A stretch of 64,000 bases of DNA. It comes from Kumtagia sp963820075. Lineage in GTDB: Bacteria; Pseudomonadota; Alphaproteobacteria; Rhizobiales; Rhizobiaceae. The position numbers and the translations under genes are program-made. The stretch's first letter is position 1. Each line of letters starts with the position of its first letter. Below the pieces are notes generated by a model. The model was not told where the DNA came from. It did not search any database and saw only the letters and a list, made by a program, of their open reading frames with translations. Shown in pieces: positions 16,749 to 26,849 of the stretch. The DNA is taken from the NCBI GenBank assembly GCA_963820075.1, contig CAWFYS010000021.1:1-64000 (forward strand). Direction: 5' to 3'.

Positions 16749-17308
16749 AGCAGCAGCAGGATGATCAGCGAAGCCGCGAACATGCCGGCAAACACGGCGG
16801 TTCCGAGCGCGGCGCCGCGATCGATCACCGCATTGGTCAGGCGCCATCCGAACAGCAGCGACAGACCGAAGAACAATAGCTTCAGCAGCGCGATGACGTC
16901 CGTTGCCGTCGGCGCGAACAAGGTGACGATCGCCGGCGGCAAGGTCAGCCACGCCAGCAAGGCCGATCCCCAATTGGAAGCGACCACATAGGGGACGAAC
17001 CGGTCGGCTATCCCGGCGGGCCTCGCCGCTACGGCGAAGCCGGCCAGCGGCAGGAGCCAGGTGCCAAGATCAGTCAGCGCGTATCCAAGGAACAGGCTGC
17101 CGCGGGAGACGGATTCGGCATTCCCGGCAATATGATCGGCGAGAAGGATCCAGCCGAGCGCCATCGGCGGCAAAGCGACGATTATGGCGAAGAACGAATT
17201 CCAGAACCCGTCGGCGGTCAGGTCGAGCAGGCGCAGCCCGTCGGCGCGCCCCATCATCAGGCGCCAGGCCCCGGTCAGGCCGCTCTGGATTTCGGTGCCT
17301 GACAGCAT
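16718..17308 (-). CDS. Conserved membrane protein
   Basis: A 196-residue protein with about five membrane helices (FFAIIVALPPMALGWILLA, YALTDLGTWLLPLAGFAVAA, SALLAWLTLPPAIVTLF, a helix around LLFFGLSLLFGWRL, and FAASLIILLLLQALLGL). No motif points to a function. It starts four bases downstream of the dapE stop and is probably in one operon with dapE. In many Rhizobiales a membrane protein of this kind sits next to dapE and truA. Confidence 0.7.
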   Translation of the reverse strand: MLSGTEIQSGLTGAWRLMMGRADGLRLLDLTADGFWNSFFAIIVALPPMALGWILLADHIAGNAESVSRGSLFLGYALTDLGTWLLPLAGFAVAARPAGIADRFVPYVVASNWGSALLAWLTLPPAIVTLFAPTATDVIALLKLLFFGLSLLFGWRLTNAVIDRGAALGTAVFAGMFAASLIILLLLQALLGLSLP

Positions 17309-17312
17309 CCCA

Positions 17313-18500
17313 TCACCCGAACCAGTCGTGGAGGAAGCGCTGGTAGATGCGCGTCAGCGTCTCGAGGTCGGCGAGCGCGACGCGCTCGTCCACCATATGC
17401 ATGGTCTTGCCGACCAGTCCGAATTCGACAACCGGACAATAATCCTTGATGAAGCGGGCGTCCGACGTGCCGCCTGTGGTGGAAAGCACCGGCGTGTGGC
17501 CGGTCACCGCCGCCACCGATGCCGACATCGTCTCGACCAGGCGCTCGTCGCGCGTCAGGAAGACAGGGCTCGGCCGGTTGCGAAAGGCGAGATCGAAGTC
17601 GATCCGGTCGTTGCGGCCTTGCCGGTATTTGCGCCGGCCGGCGGCAGCGTCCAGCCGGTTGTGAACCTCCGCCTGAATGGTCTCGGCCTTCCAGGTATCG
17701 TTGAAGCGGATATTGAAGCTCGCGGTCGCCCGCGCCGGAATGACGTTCACGGCCGGATTGCCGACATCGATCGAGGTAATCTCCAGATTCGTCGGCTGAA
17801 AATCGCTTGTGCCGGCATCGAAGGGCTTCGCCAGCAGCGCGTCGAGCAGGCAAAGCAGCCCGCGCACGGGGTTGTCGGCAAGGTGCGGATAGGCAACGTG
17901 GCCTTGCCGGCCGTGGATTGTGATCACGCCCGACAGCGAGCCGCGCCGCCCGATCTTGATCATGTCGCCCAGCGCTTCCGGATTGGTCGGCTCGCCGACG
18001 AGCGCGGCATCCCATGTTTCGCCCCTTGCCGCCGCCCAGTCGAGCAGCTTGACGGTGCCGTTTATGGCCGGGCCTTCCTCATCGCCGGTGATCAGCAGCG
18101 AAACCGAGCCGCGCGGCCTGCCACCCTCCGAGAGAACGCGCGCCAGTGCCGCTACGAAGCAGGCGATGCCGCCCTTCATGTCGACGGCGCCGCGCCCGAT
18201 CATCTCTCCATTGCGGATATCGGCGGCGAAAGGCGGATGCGTCCACGCATCGGCATCGCCCACGGGCACGACATCCGTATGGCCGGCGAACATGAGGTGC
18301 GGCCCATTGCCCGACAGCCGGGCGTAGAGGTTCTCGACATCCGGCGTGCCGTCATCGGAAAAGACAGGCCGCTCGACGGCAAAGCCCATCGGTCCAAGCA
18401 TTCCGGCAAGCGCCGACAGCGCGCCGCCTTCGGCGGGCGTCACGGATGGGCAGCGTATCAGCGCCGCGAGGTTTTCGGCTGGATCGGTCGGCAGGGTCAT
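17313..18500 (-). CDS. dapE: Succinyl-diaminopimelate desuccinylase
   Basis: A 395-residue M20-family zinc hydrolase. Metal and catalytic residues are in LMFAGHTDVVPVGD, GRGAVDMKGGIACFVAAL and LITGDEEGPAING, and the C-terminal ligand histidine is in TMHMVDERV. It releases succinate from N-succinyl-LL-diaminopimelate in lysine and peptidoglycan synthesis. Its length matches the family. The usual neighbour dapD is not in the window. Confidence 0.93.
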   Translation of the reverse strand: MTLPTDPAENLAALIRCPSVTPAEGGALSALAGMLGPMGFAVERPVFSDDGTPDVENLYARLSGNGPHLMFAGHTDVVPVGDADAWTHPPFAADIRNGEMIGRGAVDMKGGIACFVAALARVLSEGGRPRGSVSLLITGDEEGPAINGTVKLLDWAAARGETWDAALVGEPTNPEALGDMIKIGRRGSLSGVITIHGRQGHVAYPHLADNPVRGLLCLLDALLAKPFDAGTSDFQPTNLEITSIDVGNPAVNVIPARATASFNIRFNDTWKAETIQAEVHNRLDAAAGRRKYRQGRNDRIDFDLAFRNRPSPVFLTRDERLVETMSASVAAVTGHTPVLSTTGGTSDARFIKDYCPVVEFGLVGKTMHMVDERVALADLETLTRIYQRFLHDWFG

Positions 18501-18745
18501 GCGTCTTATATGGTTTGCTTGAGCGGGAGAGCCAGCGCGGCCTGAAGCATCGCGCCAAAAAGTGGAACGGCTTTTCGCAACAGGCCGCCTATCCGAAGGA
18601 ATTCGGTCTTCATCGATCTTGTCTCCGATGTCCCGAACTTGCCGGCCCCGCGCATCCGGGAAGCAGCCGCTGGAAATACGGAGCCCCCCGAAGAAATCCT
18701 CGAGGGGCTCCGTTGTTACCTGCTGCTCAAATCCGGCTACCCCAT
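18501..18745. other. Intergenic region upstream of dapE
   Basis: About 245 bases holding the dapE promoter side and a hairpin at 18673-18712. No gene is supported. Confidence 0.4.
18673..18712 (-). terminator. Hairpin, probable terminator
   Basis: ACGGAGCCCC and its complement form a 10-pair stem around a ~20-base loop that can itself pair in part. It lies about 35 bases past the stop of the small minus-strand frame at 18746. The T-run is weak. Confidence 0.5.
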
Positions 18746-18886
18746 TTAGAAGTCCCCAAATGGAGCGCCGATGGGTTTGGTGTACCCTATTTGCCCCGTG
18801 ACTTCAACGTACCGGTCCCCATCTGGTTCGCAATCATGTATGCCAGCAAATCCGCCGAGCCGGAGAGTCCGAATATTTTCGCGCAT
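18746..18886 (-). CDS. Possible small protein
   Basis: A short frame from an internal ATG near 18886 (MRENIRTLRLGGFAGIHDCE, ending PIGAPFGDF), about 46 residues, polar, with no known family. A frame start at 18928 is also possible. The hairpin beyond its stop is the only support besides composition. Confidence 0.3.
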   Translation of the reverse strand: MRENIRTLRLGGFAGIHDCEPDGDRYVEVTGQIGYTKPIGAPFGDF

Positions 18887-18924
18887 GCACGGCCTTGCGG
18901 GCAGGCTGGACACGGATGAAGCGC

Positions 18925-20385
18925 TCACCCTGTCCCCGTCGGCTGCTTCGGTGCCACCGCCCAGAATCCGGCCTTGCGGCCGTGCTTTTTCTGCAAGGCA
19001 ATACGGTATGTGGCGGGTGATTCGAGGCCGGCCCGAGCGAGTTCGTCGGCCGCGCCCGGCGCGAGCGCATCCAGCCTCGCAAGGTGGCGGCCTCCGGCCG
19101 AATAGGCTTTCGACTTGGCTTTGACCAGGATGTCGTCGAGCATCGCGCGATAAAGCACCGTGGCGGCGGCCGGATGGTCATGCTCAAGAGCCTCGGCCGA
19201 CGGTTCGAGAAATTCGTAGTGCCGGCCGTCCCAGTGCGCACGGCCAAGGACGTGTTTCGCGGCCAGATCGAGGCGTGGCCAGTCAAGGAGGAATTCGAGC
19301 GCACGATAGGACTGCTTCGACTTCATTACGTGATCGAAGGCACGATCAAGCGTCTCGAATTCCTCGAAATCGGCGAGTTTGCCGATATATTCCTTCAGCA
19401 TATTCACGCTCAGCGTGTCCTCGAAGGACTTCCAACGCAGCGCCTGGGCGGATTTCTTGTCTCCTTGTGCCTCCAGGATTCGCGCTTCGAGAGTCGTGCG
19501 TCCCGGAGCCGCCGGGTCGCGTGGCGCGGTGAGGTCGGCAAGATCGCTCGCCCGTGAATAGCGGATCGTGGGTCCGACCGGCTTGCGCACCCATTCCAGC
19601 GCCTCGCTCAGCCTCCCCGCCTGGAGCAGGCGTTCGGCAATGGCTGTCGTGTTCTGCGATTGGGGCGCCTTCGACATCTCCAGGGCGATCAGCCCGTCCA
19701 GATCCCCCACCGCATCCGCGATCCTCTGCCTTATGGAGACGATTTCATGGTGGCGCACGTGCCGTGTCCAGTCTCGTTCCTTTCCGGAAGCCGCGGCAAG
19801 CGCCTTCTGGCGCGTCGCAATCTCGCCGTCCCAGCGTCTCAGCGTATCTTTCTTGAGGTGGTGGACGATCGCGTTTGCCGCAGCCAGCAAGTAGCCGTAG
19901 CTGCTCCCGCCGAGCGATGCCGTCACCCTCTCGGGCAACTGATCCCTTTCGGGCTCGGACAGCTTGGGCGTCCAGTCGCCGATGGCCTCGACCGCAGCGC
20001 CATAGACGTCCTGGATCGCTCCGTCCGAATCGATGCGTTGGAAAACTGTTTCATGCGTCGCGGCGAAACGCAGCAGCCGGTCGATAGCCATGGACGGCGA
20101 GGCAGGCGCCAGTTCGTCGACGATGCTCTTGACGGTCGCCGCGAGGTCGGCCTCGAAGGTCCTGGCCTTCTCCCAATCGATGAAGCTGCGTGCGCGTTCG
20201 AGCGCGGCAAGCCGCCGGTCGACCAGTTTGGCAACGGCGTCCGGCCCCTTGGCCGCCGCCAAAGCGGCATTGACCAGCTTGCGGAAGGGCGGACTGTTTT
20301 CCGCCCCGTCGAGCACCAGGCGAGCCAGCCGCTCGGGGCCGAGCGCCACGAGCACGTCGATGTTCAGCGAGGGTTTGCGCGCCAA
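18925..20385 (-). CDS. DUF6880 family protein
   Basis: A 486-residue helical protein with repeats like those of TPR or SWIM-associated proteins: NTTAIAERLLQAGRLSEALEW, LEARILEAQGDKKSAQALRW, and HDHPAAATVLYRAMLDDILV. The start region LVALGPERLARLVLD and the RHLARLDAL end match a family found in many alphaproteobacteria, function unknown, soluble. It is transcribed in the same direction as mutS and starts about 80 bases past its stop. Confidence 0.7.
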   Translation of the reverse strand: MARKPSLNIDVLVALGPERLARLVLDGAENSPPFRKLVNAALAAAKGPDAVAKLVDRRLAALERARSFIDWEKARTFEADLAATVKSIVDELAPASPSMAIDRLLRFAATHETVFQRIDSDGAIQDVYGAAVEAIGDWTPKLSEPERDQLPERVTASLGGSSYGYLLAAANAIVHHLKKDTLRRWDGEIATRQKALAAASGKERDWTRHVRHHEIVSIRQRIADAVGDLDGLIALEMSKAPQSQNTTAIAERLLQAGRLSEALEWVRKPVGPTIRYSRASDLADLTAPRDPAAPGRTTLEARILEAQGDKKSAQALRWKSFEDTLSVNMLKEYIGKLADFEEFETLDRAFDHVMKSKQSYRALEFLLDWPRLDLAAKHVLGRAHWDGRHYEFLEPSAEALEHDHPAAATVLYRAMLDDILVKAKSKAYSAGGRHLARLDALAPGAADELARAGLESPATYRIALQKKHGRKAGFWAVAPKQPTGTG

Positions 20386-20466
20386 GACAGGTGGACCTCT
20401 CCATCAGTACATGAACGGAGTTCGTAGCCAATCCGGAGGGCGCTGCGCAACCGCTGCAAAGTCTTG

Positions 20467-23173
20467 CTATCGTGTCATCCCCTTCAATCTGTACAGAGCC
20501 TCCAGCGCCTCCCTCGGCGTCAACTCGTCGGGGTTGAGCGCGGCGACCGCCTCGCGCAGCAGGTCCGGCTTGTCCGGCTTCGGCTGCTCGCGCCGCGCCG
20601 CCACTGAAAAGAGCGGCAAGTCGTCAATCAGGCGATCCGCCTTGCCCGACGTCTCGCCGGTCTCCAGTTGGTGCAGCACCGCGCGCGCCCGCTCGACCAC
20701 GGCGGCCGGCAGGCCGGCGAGCCGGGCCACCTGGATGCCGTAGGAGCGGTCGGCCGCTCCCTTGCCGACCTCGTGCAGGAAGATCACCTCGCCTTCCCAT
20801 TCCTTGACCCGCATGGTGACATTGCGCAGGCGCGACAGCTTCTCCGCGAGAGCCGTCATCTCATGGAAATGCGTGGCGAACAGCGCGCGGCAGCGGTTCT
20901 TCTCGTGCAGATATTCCACCGCCGCCCAGGCGATCGACAGCCCGTCGAAGGTCGCGGTGCCCCGGCCGATCTCGTCGAGAATGACCAGCGAGCGTTCGCC
21001 CGCCTGGTTGAGGATCGCAGCCGTCTCCACCATCTCGACCATGAAGGTGGAGCGGCCGCGCGCCAGATCGTCGGAGGCGCCGACCCGGCTGAACAGCCGG
21101 TCCACCACGCCGATATGAGCGCGCGCGGCCGGCACGAAGGAGCCGGTCTGGGCAAGGATGGCGATCAGCGCATTCTGGCGCAGGAAGGTGGACTTGCCGC
21201 CCATGTTCGGCCCGGTAAGCAGCCAGATCGCGCCGAACTTGCCGTTCTCGGCCGGCGATAGGTCGCAATCATTGGCCACGAAGGGCTGGCCGGACATGCG
21301 GCGCAGCGACTGCTCGACCACCGGGTGACGCCCGCCCTCGATCTCGAAAGCAAGGCTTTCGTCGACGGCCGGCCGCGTCCATCCCTCGTCGGCGGCTAGT
21401 GCGGCAAGTGCGGCCGACACGTCGAGCACCGCGAGCGCGGCGGCGGCGGAGCGGATAGTCGCGGCATGGCCGACCGCTTGCGCGACCAGCGCGTCGAATA
21501 CGGCGAGCTCGATCGTCAGGGCGCGGTCGGCCGCGTTGACGATCTTCGTCTCCAGATCGGCGAGTTCGGTGGTGGTGAAGCGCATGGCGCTCGCCATGGT
21601 CTGGCGGTGTATGAAGCGCGAGCGCAAGGCGTCGGACCCGGTCATCGCCGCCTGATGGTTCACCGTCACCTCGATATAGTAGCCGAGCACGTTGTTGTGC
21701 CGGATCTTGAGCGAGCGGATACCCGTCTCCTCGATCAGGCCGCGCTCCATGCCGGCGATAACCTTTCGCAATTCGTCGCGCAGCGCCCGCATCTCGTCGA
21801 GTTCCGCGTCCCATCCGGGCCGCACGAAACCGCCGTCGCGCTTTAGAAGCGGAACGTCGTCGGAGAGCGCGCGCGCCAGCCCCTCGGCGAAATCCGCCGG
21901 CAGCGCCGCGATTGCGGCCAGCGCCGCCGCGATCTCGTCCGGTGGCGCGACGCCCGCCAGCAGACCGAAGACCCGCGCGGCCGCCTCCAACCCCGCCGCC
22001 AGCGCGCCGAGGTCGCGCGGGCCGCCGCGGTTGAGCGCCAGCCGGGTCAGAGCGCGCGGCATGTCGGCGACGCCCTTCAGGAGGACGCGCAGGCCGTCGC
22101 GCAGATCCGCCTCCGCCGCCAGCCACGCCACCGAATCCAGCCGCGCATTGACCGCGCCCGGAGCCGTCAGCGGCGAGGTCAGCCGCTCGGCGAGCAGTCT
22201 CGCGCCGGCCCCGGTCATCGTGCGGTCGATGGCGTAGAGCAGCGAACCGTCGCGGCTGCCGGACAGCGTACGCACCAGTTCGAGGTTGGCGCGGGTCGCG
22301 GCATCGATGAACAGCGTCGAGCCGGCCGTCTCGCGCTCCGGAAAGCCGAGCGGCGGCCGTTCCGCCTTCTGCGTCTTTTCGATGAAGGCCACGATGCCGG
22401 CGATCGCCGACAGTTCGGCGCGCGAGAAACTGGCGAAGCCGTCCGGCGTCGCCACGCGATAGAACCGGGCGATGCGGTCGGCGGCACTCGCCGAATCGAA
22501 AAGGCTGGCCGGCTGCGGGTTCGCGGTGCGGCCGAGCACGTCGAATACCGGCTTCAATTCCGCGTCGAAGAAGACAGGTTCAGCCGCGATCAGTTCGCGC
22601 GGCTCGACCCTGAGCACGTCCGCCAGCAGCCGGTCGGCCGATGTCTCCATCACCCGGAACAGCCCGGTCGACAGTTCCAGCCAGGCAAGCGCGAAGCCGC
22701 TGCCCTTGACGCGCCCCATCGCCATCAGGAAATTCGACTCGGCGGGCGCCAGCAGCTTGTCCTCGGTGATCGTGCCGGGAGTAACCAGCCGGGTGACATT
22801 GCGGCGGACCACCGCCTTGGCGCCGCGCTTCCTCGCCTCCGCCGGGTCCTCGATCTGCTCGCACACGGCGACGCGGTGGCCAAGCCCGATCAGCTTTTGC
22901 AGATAGTCGTCGGCGGCATGAATCGGTACGCCGCACATCGGTATGTCCAGGCCCTGGTGCTTGCCGCGCCTCGTAAGCACGATCCCCAGGGCGCGGGACG
23001 CCACTTCGGCATCGTCGAAGAACAGCTCGTAGAAATCGCCCATCCGATAAAACAGGAGCGAGTTCGGGATTGGCCGCCTTGATCTCGATATACTGCTCCA
23101 TCATCGGCGTGGCCGCGCCGCCGGCCGGTGACGTTGCTGGCATCTCGGGGCGCATCGGCGTCTCGTCGGTCAT
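20467..23173 (-). CDS. mutS: DNA mismatch repair protein MutS, frameshifted near N terminus
   Basis: The open part from 23043 down encodes 858 residues: mismatch-binding domain with MGDFYELFFDDAE (the Phe-x-Glu wedge), the lever and clamp domains, Walker A GPNMGGKST near residue 612, DEIGRGTATFDGLSIAWA and the C-terminal dimer helices. The first ~35 residues (from 23173, ending MMEQYIEIKAANP) are in another frame. One surplus base at 23063-23064 separates them. An internal start at ATG 23043 would give a protein lacking only this segment, function uncertain. MutS recognises mismatches and recruits MutL. Confidence 0.9.
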
Positions 23174-23342
23174 GGCGCGGACATGGAAGGCTGACGCCGC
23201 CTTTCGGGCGCCGTCCTAAGAGCGGATTGGAGCAGTTTCTTCCTGCTTGGCGGTTTACGGCGGGGAAGTGTAGCCTTAATCGTGAGCGCTCCACAAAAAG
23301 ACGCACCATCATAAGACGCAACCGGGAAGGAAACTGCATCTC

Positions 23343-25625
23343 ATGCCCTCGAAGAAGCCGGACAACGCCGGACCGTCGGTAACAGCGCAGGAGGCCCTCG
23401 ACTTTCACGCCATGGGGCGGCCCGGCAAGCTGGAAATCATTCCGACCAAGCCGATGGCCACGCAGCGGGATCTGTCGCTCGCCTATTCGCCGGGCGTTGC
23501 CGTGCCTGTAAAGGCGATCGCCGAGGACCCGAGCCGGGCGTTCGACTACACCACGCGCGGCAATTTGGTGGCCGTCATCTCCAACGGCACCGCCATTCTC
23601 GGCCTCGGCAATCTCGGCGCGCTCGCCTCCAAGCCGGTAATGGAAGGCAAGGCTGTGCTGTTCAAGCGTTTCGCCGACGTGGATTCGATCGACCTTGAAA
23701 TCGACGCCGAGGATCCCGACACCTTCATCAACGTCGTCCGCTATCTCGGCCCCTCCTTCGGCGGCATCAATCTCGAGGACATCAGGGCTCCCGACTGTTT
23801 CGTCATCGAGCAGAAGCTGCGCGAGGTGATGGACATTCCGGTCTTTCACGACGACCAGCACGGCACAGCGATCATCGCCGCCGCCGGCCTGATCAATGCG
23901 CTTGAGATCACGGGCCGCGACATGAAGACGACGAAGCTCGTCTGCAACGGCGCCGGCTCGGCCGGAATCGCCTGCATCGAGCTTATCAAGGCGATGGGCT
24001 TCGCCCCGGAAAACGTCACCCTGTGCGACACGAAGGGCGTCGTCTACCAGGGCCGCGCCGAGGGCATGAACCAGTGGAAGTCGGCGCACACGGTAAGAAC
24101 CGACGCACGCACGCTGGCGCAGGCGCTGGAAGGCGCCGACGTGTTCTTCGGCCTTTCCGTCAAGGGCGCGCTGACGCCGGTCATGGTGCAGTCGATGGCC
24201 AAGAACCCGATCATCTTCGCCATGGCCAATCCGGACCCGGAGATAACGCCGGAGGAGGTCGCCGAGATCCGCACCGACGCCATCATGGCGACCGGCCGCT
24301 CCGACTATCCGAACCAGGTCAACAACGTCCTCGGCTTCCCCTATATTTTCCGCGGCGCCCTGGACGTGCGGGCCACGACCATCAACGACCATATGAAGGT
24401 CGCCGCGGCGCGGGCGCTTGCCGAACTGGCGCGCGAGGACGTGCCGGATGATGTCGCGGCCGCCTATCAGGGCATGCGGCCGAAATTTGGCCGGAACTAT
24501 ATTATTCCCGTGCCGTTCGATCCGCGCCTGATCTCGGCGATCCCGATCGCGGTCGCCCAGGCCGCAATGGAATCGGGCGTGGCGCGCAAGCCGATCCTCG
24601 ATCTCAACCGCTATGCGCAGGAATTGTCGGCCCGCCGCGACCCGATCGCTTCCACCTTGCAAAGCATCTACGACCGGGTGCGCCGCCAGCCCAAGCGCAT
24701 CATTTTCGCCGAGGGCGAGGAGGTGCAGGTCATGCGCGCGGCGGTCGCCTATGTGAACCAGAAACTCGGCACCGCGATCCTGATCGGCCGGGAAGAGATG
24801 ATCCGGGAGAACGCGCGCGCCGCCGGCGTCGACCTCAACAAGGCCGGCATCGAGATCATCAACGCGCGGCTGTCGCGCCGCAACGCCGTCTATGCCGACC
24901 ACCTCTACGAACGCCTGCAGCGCAAGGGCTTCCTGTTCCGGGACTGCCAGCGGCTGATCAACAACGACCGCAACCACTTTGCCGCCTGCATGCTGGCGCT
25001 GGGCGACGCCGACGGCCTCGTCACCGGCGTGACGCGCAATTATTCGTCGGCGTTGGAGGATGTGCGCCGCGTCATTGATGCAAAGCCGGGCCACCGCGTC
25101 ATCGGCGCCTCGATCGTTCTGTCACGTGGCCGCACGGTGATCGTCGCCGATACCGCGGTCCACGACATGCCCAATGCGGAGCAGATCGCCGACATCGCCG
25201 AGGAGAGCGCCGGCTTTGCGCGAAGGATGGGCTATGAGCCCCGCGTTGCCATGCTCGCCTATTCGACCTTCGGCCATCCGGCAGGCGAGCGCTCCGAGCG
25301 CGTCCAGGAAGCCGTGAAAATCCTCGACCGTCGCCGCGTCGATTTCGAATATGACGGCGAGATGGCGGCGGATGTGGCGCTCAACCCGCGGCTGATGCAG
25401 CAATACCCGTTCTGCCGCCTGTCGGCCCCGGCCAACGTGCTCGTCATGCCGGCCTTCCATTCGGCGTCGATCTCGACACGCATGTTGCAGGAACTTGGCG
25501 GCTCGACAGTCGTCGGCCCGCTGCTGGTCGGCCTCAACAAGCCGGTTCAGATCGTGTCGCTCAATGCCAAGGATTCCGACATCGTCAACATGGCGGCGAT
25601 CGCTGCGTTCAACGCGGGAGGATGA
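23343..25625 (+). CDS. maeB: NADP-dependent malic enzyme, MaeB type
   Basis: A 760-residue fusion protein of normal size. The first ~430 residues are malic enzyme (SLAYSPGVAVPVKAIAEDP; FHDDQHGTAIIAAAGLINAL; NAD(P)-binding GAGSAGIACIELI). The last ~320 are a phosphotransacetylase-like domain (RPKRIIF-type start at PKRIIFAEGEEVQVMRA; CRLSAPANVLVMPAFHSAS), which in this family is regulatory. It converts malate to pyruvate with NADPH. Divergent from mutS; the ~170-base gap holds both promoters. Confidence 0.95.
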   Translation: MPSKKPDNAGPSVTAQEALDFHAMGRPGKLEIIPTKPMATQRDLSLAYSPGVAVPVKAIAEDPSRAFDYTTRGNLVAVISNGTAILGLGNLGALASKPVMEGKAVLFKRFADVDSIDLEIDAEDPDTFINVVRYLGPSFGGINLEDIRAPDCFVIEQKLREVMDIPVFHDDQHGTAIIAAAGLINALEITGRDMKTTKLVCNGAGSAGIACIELIKAMGFAPENVTLCDTKGVVYQGRAEGMNQWKSAHTVRTDARTLAQALEGADVFFGLSVKGALTPVMVQSMAKNPIIFAMANPDPEITPEEVAEIRTDAIMATGRSDYPNQVNNVLGFPYIFRGALDVRATTINDHMKVAAARALAELAREDVPDDVAAAYQGMRPKFGRNYIIPVPFDPRLISAIPIAVAQAAMESGVARKPILDLNRYAQELSARRDPIASTLQSIYDRVRRQPKRIIFAEGEEVQVMRAAVAYVNQKLGTAILIGREEMIRENARAAGVDLNKAGIEIINARLSRRNAVYADHLYERLQRKGFLFRDCQRLINNDRNHFAACMLALGDADGLVTGVTRNYSSALEDVRRVIDAKPGHRVIGASIVLSRGRTVIVADTAVHDMPNAEQIADIAEESAGFARRMGYEPRVAMLAYSTFGHPAGERSERVQEAVKILDRRRVDFEYDGEMAADVALNPRLMQQYPFCRLSAPANVLVMPAFHSASISTRMLQELGGSTVVGPLLVGLNKPVQIVSLNAKDSDIVNMAAIAAFNAGG

Positions 25626-25703
25626 AATTTCGAGGGAAACGGCCAGGCGGAAAGGCCGGAGAAGGCCCGGGGCAGTTCCGCCGCCGCCAATTTCCGCGCC
25701 GCT

Positions 25704-26688
25704 TTAAGCTTCCTGGATCGCCGAGAGCTTCCAGTCGTCGCCCTTCCGCCGAACGAAGGTCCACACTTCGGTCGTTTCGGCCGGCTGATCGGCGTCGCCC
25801 TCCACCACCTTGCCGGTCGCGCGGTCCAGCGTGACATCGCGCGAGGAATATCGCAGCGCCGCCGTCGCAAAATCGACATCGTCTTCGCGCCAGGCCTCCG
25901 CTATGTCGGCCTGACGCAGCGTGACGTCGGAGACGTCGTTGCGCAGGCCGTTGCGGGCGTTCTCCGCCAGTTCTTCCGACAGGTAGGACACCATCTCCGG
26001 AGTCACCAGCCGCCGCAGCGCGGCGTGGTCCTCGCGGCCGAACGCTTCCTGGACTTCCCCCAGCCTGCGCTCGAAAGTGTCGAGATCGGCCTGGGTCAGG
26101 CGAATGTCCTCGCCGGCCGGCGCGAGCGGCGGCTTGTCCGCGCCGCCGGAGCCGATGCTCGGAATGTTCATGGGACGCGCGCCTTCCGCATTGCGCGGCG
26201 CGGCGTCCCGATAGGAAAAGCCGCCCGCATTGCCGGCCAGTGGCGGGCTGCGGAGTGCGCTGCGAACGGAAAAAACGAAGCAGCAGCATCAGCGCGCCGC
26301 CGATCAGCAAGGCCTGCAGCAGGAAGCCGAAAACGCCGGCCAACCCGCCAAATCCGTAGCCGAGCAGCGCCCCGATCAGGCCGCCGAGCAGAAGGCCGCG
26401 CAGCATCGAGCCGCCGAAACCGTTGAGGAAGCCGGGCCGCTGTTGCGAAACCTGTGACTGGGAAGCCGCCGCGCCGGGCCTGCCGGTGTCGGGCGTCATC
26501 GAGCGCTCGACCGGCGCGGTGGGCTTGGGCGCGGTGGGCGTCGCCGGCGCCGACTGGAAGGTGCGGGTGCCACGGCTACCGAAGCTGCCGCCGCGGCGCG
26601 CCTCCGCGTGATCGATGGCGATCATCGACAAGGCAAGGAACAAGCCGGCGAAGAGCGCGGCGAATCGGGTGGTTCGGGACAGTCGCAT
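25704..26688 (-). pseudogene. Tim44-like domain protein, frameshifted
   Basis: The N-terminal part starts ATG 26688 (AGGA five bases before) with a signal or anchor FAALFAGLFLALSMIAI, a proline-rich spacer, and two glycine-rich hydrophobic segments (MLRGLLLGGLIGALLGYGFG). The C-terminal part in another frame (FSYRDAAPRNAEGAR, LTQADLDTFERRLGEVQEAF, to LSAIQEA) is a Tim44-like/NTF2-fold domain. One extra base near 26234 separates them. The joined protein, about 330 residues, would be membrane-bound with a periplasmic or cytoplasmic Tim44-like domain, role unknown. Confidence 0.7.
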
Positions 26689-26849
26689 CAACATCCTCAT
26701 ACAGCAGTCGGATGTCATATAAGCGATGAACCACCGGCGTGCCAAATCCGTGGATCATGCGGGCTGTCGCGCCGCCGGCTTCTTTCCTCGCAATTTGGAT
26801 CGTCTCCGAGGCGCCGCGGCCGCGGCAATGCGACCCAACTTCGGAAATG

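Noticed and set aside
22890..25094. 734-residue minus-strand frame opposite maeB
   Set aside because: Rich in Arg, Asp, His and Val with no fold; maeB on the other strand has complete motifs.
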